Part shown: positions 63,901 to 64,000 of the stretch, piece after piece
Layout: each line of letters starts with the position of its first letter
Numbering within the stretch: the stretch's first letter is position 1
Notes under the pieces: model-generated
Database searches by the model: none
Told to the model about the DNA's origin: nothing
Seen by the model: the letters and a program-made list of their open reading frames with translations, nothing else
Translations under genes and position numbers: made by a program
Assembly: GCA_916048095.2 (NCBI GenBank)
Contig: OU696580.1
Span: forward strand, 5,383,108-5,447,107
Length of the DNA: 64,000 nt
Direction of reading: 5' to 3'
DNA from: Sacculina carcini
Lineage: Eukaryota > Arthropoda > Thecostraca > Sacculinidae

Positions 63901-64000
63901 CAAGAGTGACGCCGTGAAATCTTTGGCTGGTCGGGGTACCACGTAGGCGTCATGCTTGAAGGTAGCGTTCGACAAAGTGACGCCTACAAGGTCCTCAGGA
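60979..64000 (-). pseudogene. PolB1 copy 7, best preserved, C-terminally truncated
   Basis: Exon 1 63893-64000 (runs off the window), exon 2 63337-63803, exon 3 60979-63248, all open and with good splice sites. Exon 1 lacks the 2-nt deletion found in copies 1-6 (reads VGVTLSNATFKHDAY). In the exon 3 frame (764 codons from an ATG at 63261) the Cys pairs span about 36-140, ExoI YDFECM 162, ExoII GYDNNIVANY 237, ExoIII YCRDD 358, the nuclease-like insert FEFLGCYFHGH 472 and motif A DVCSLYPYILKN 589. The frame stops just after THVQTDDDRHDYRQTLEA where S-c upstream sequence replaces it, so motifs B and C are missing. Confidence 0.85.

Overview
The window looks like repeat-dense nuclear DNA of an invertebrate animal, probably an arthropod. 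The evidence is short spliceosomal introns, long (CA)n/(GT)n tracts, AATAAA signals, a Ty3/gypsy-like LTR element with an env-like ORF, mariner and LINE debris, and a CCTAA-type (TTAGG) motif near 56.15 kb. TTAGG is the usual arthropod telomere unit, so the arthropod call is an inference. I see no single-copy host gene, rRNA gene or CRISPR array.

The dominant content is many copies of genes from a virus-like DNA element, nearly all on the minus strand. The core gene is a protein-primed-type family B DNA polymerase of the Polinton/adintovirus kind. It occurs as a GC-richer, intron-bearing lineage (here PolB1, seven copies at 6.6-9.0, 9.7-10.8, 11.6-12.6, 17.1-18.3, 29.6-31.0, 45.2-49.7 and 61.0-64.0 kb, plus a C-terminal scrap near 20.2 kb). 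A second, AT-rich, broken lineage (PolB2) lies at 15.5-16.7, 19.1-19.8, 27.2-28.4, 34.8-36.5, 43.7-44.0 and 55.2-56.0 kb. Four of the PolB2 copies are permuted: the central/motif-A part lies upstream of the N-terminal part. Travelling with PolB are small spliced genes (S family: a globular N-terminus, a Thr-rich linker, an acidic tail and a phase-2 splice donor) in four kinds (S-a, S-b, S-c, S-d). There is also an unidentified gene (A body, with variant A-prime whose tail is antisense mariner sequence), a two-exon Pro-rich gene (MPPRR gene, apparently intact at 60.06-60.60 kb), MULE transposase remnants, and a small family (C) with an HGLDYNHN motif.

Layout. 0-4.4 kb: A, A-prime, MULE, C and A blocks. 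4.5-9 kb: S-c, D, LINE tail, S-b and PolB1 copy 1. 7.9-13.6 kb: tandem array of a 1.84-kb PolB1+S-a unit. 13.7-16.7 kb: MULE, C, A and PolB2. 17-19.8 kb: PolB1, S-a and PolB2. 20-24 kb: S-d, orphan ORFs E and F, D, S-b and S-d. 24-28.4 kb: A, LINE insertion, A-prime and PolB2. 28.8-35 kb: LTR leader, PolB1, S-a, MULE, C, A, A-prime. 35-44.8 kb: PolB2, LTR, and two broken env-bearing gypsy-like elements with an odd downstream chromo-like ORF. 45-52.9 kb: longest PolB1, S-a, MULE, C, A, A-prime. 53-56 kb: LTR, chromo-like ORF, PolB2. 56-60 kb: satellites and LINE tails. 60-64 kb: MPPRR gene, S-c and the best-preserved PolB1, which runs off the window.

The ordered segment PolB1-S-a-MULE-C-A recurs three times about 18.3-18.7 kb apart. 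Most copies share old breaks, so the locus seems to have grown by repeated duplication and template switching of already damaged units. The 60-64 kb end looks closest to the source. How the genes cooperate can only be inferred: PolB would copy the element, and the roles of S, A and the MPPRR gene are unknown. Assembly error in such a repeat must be kept in mind.
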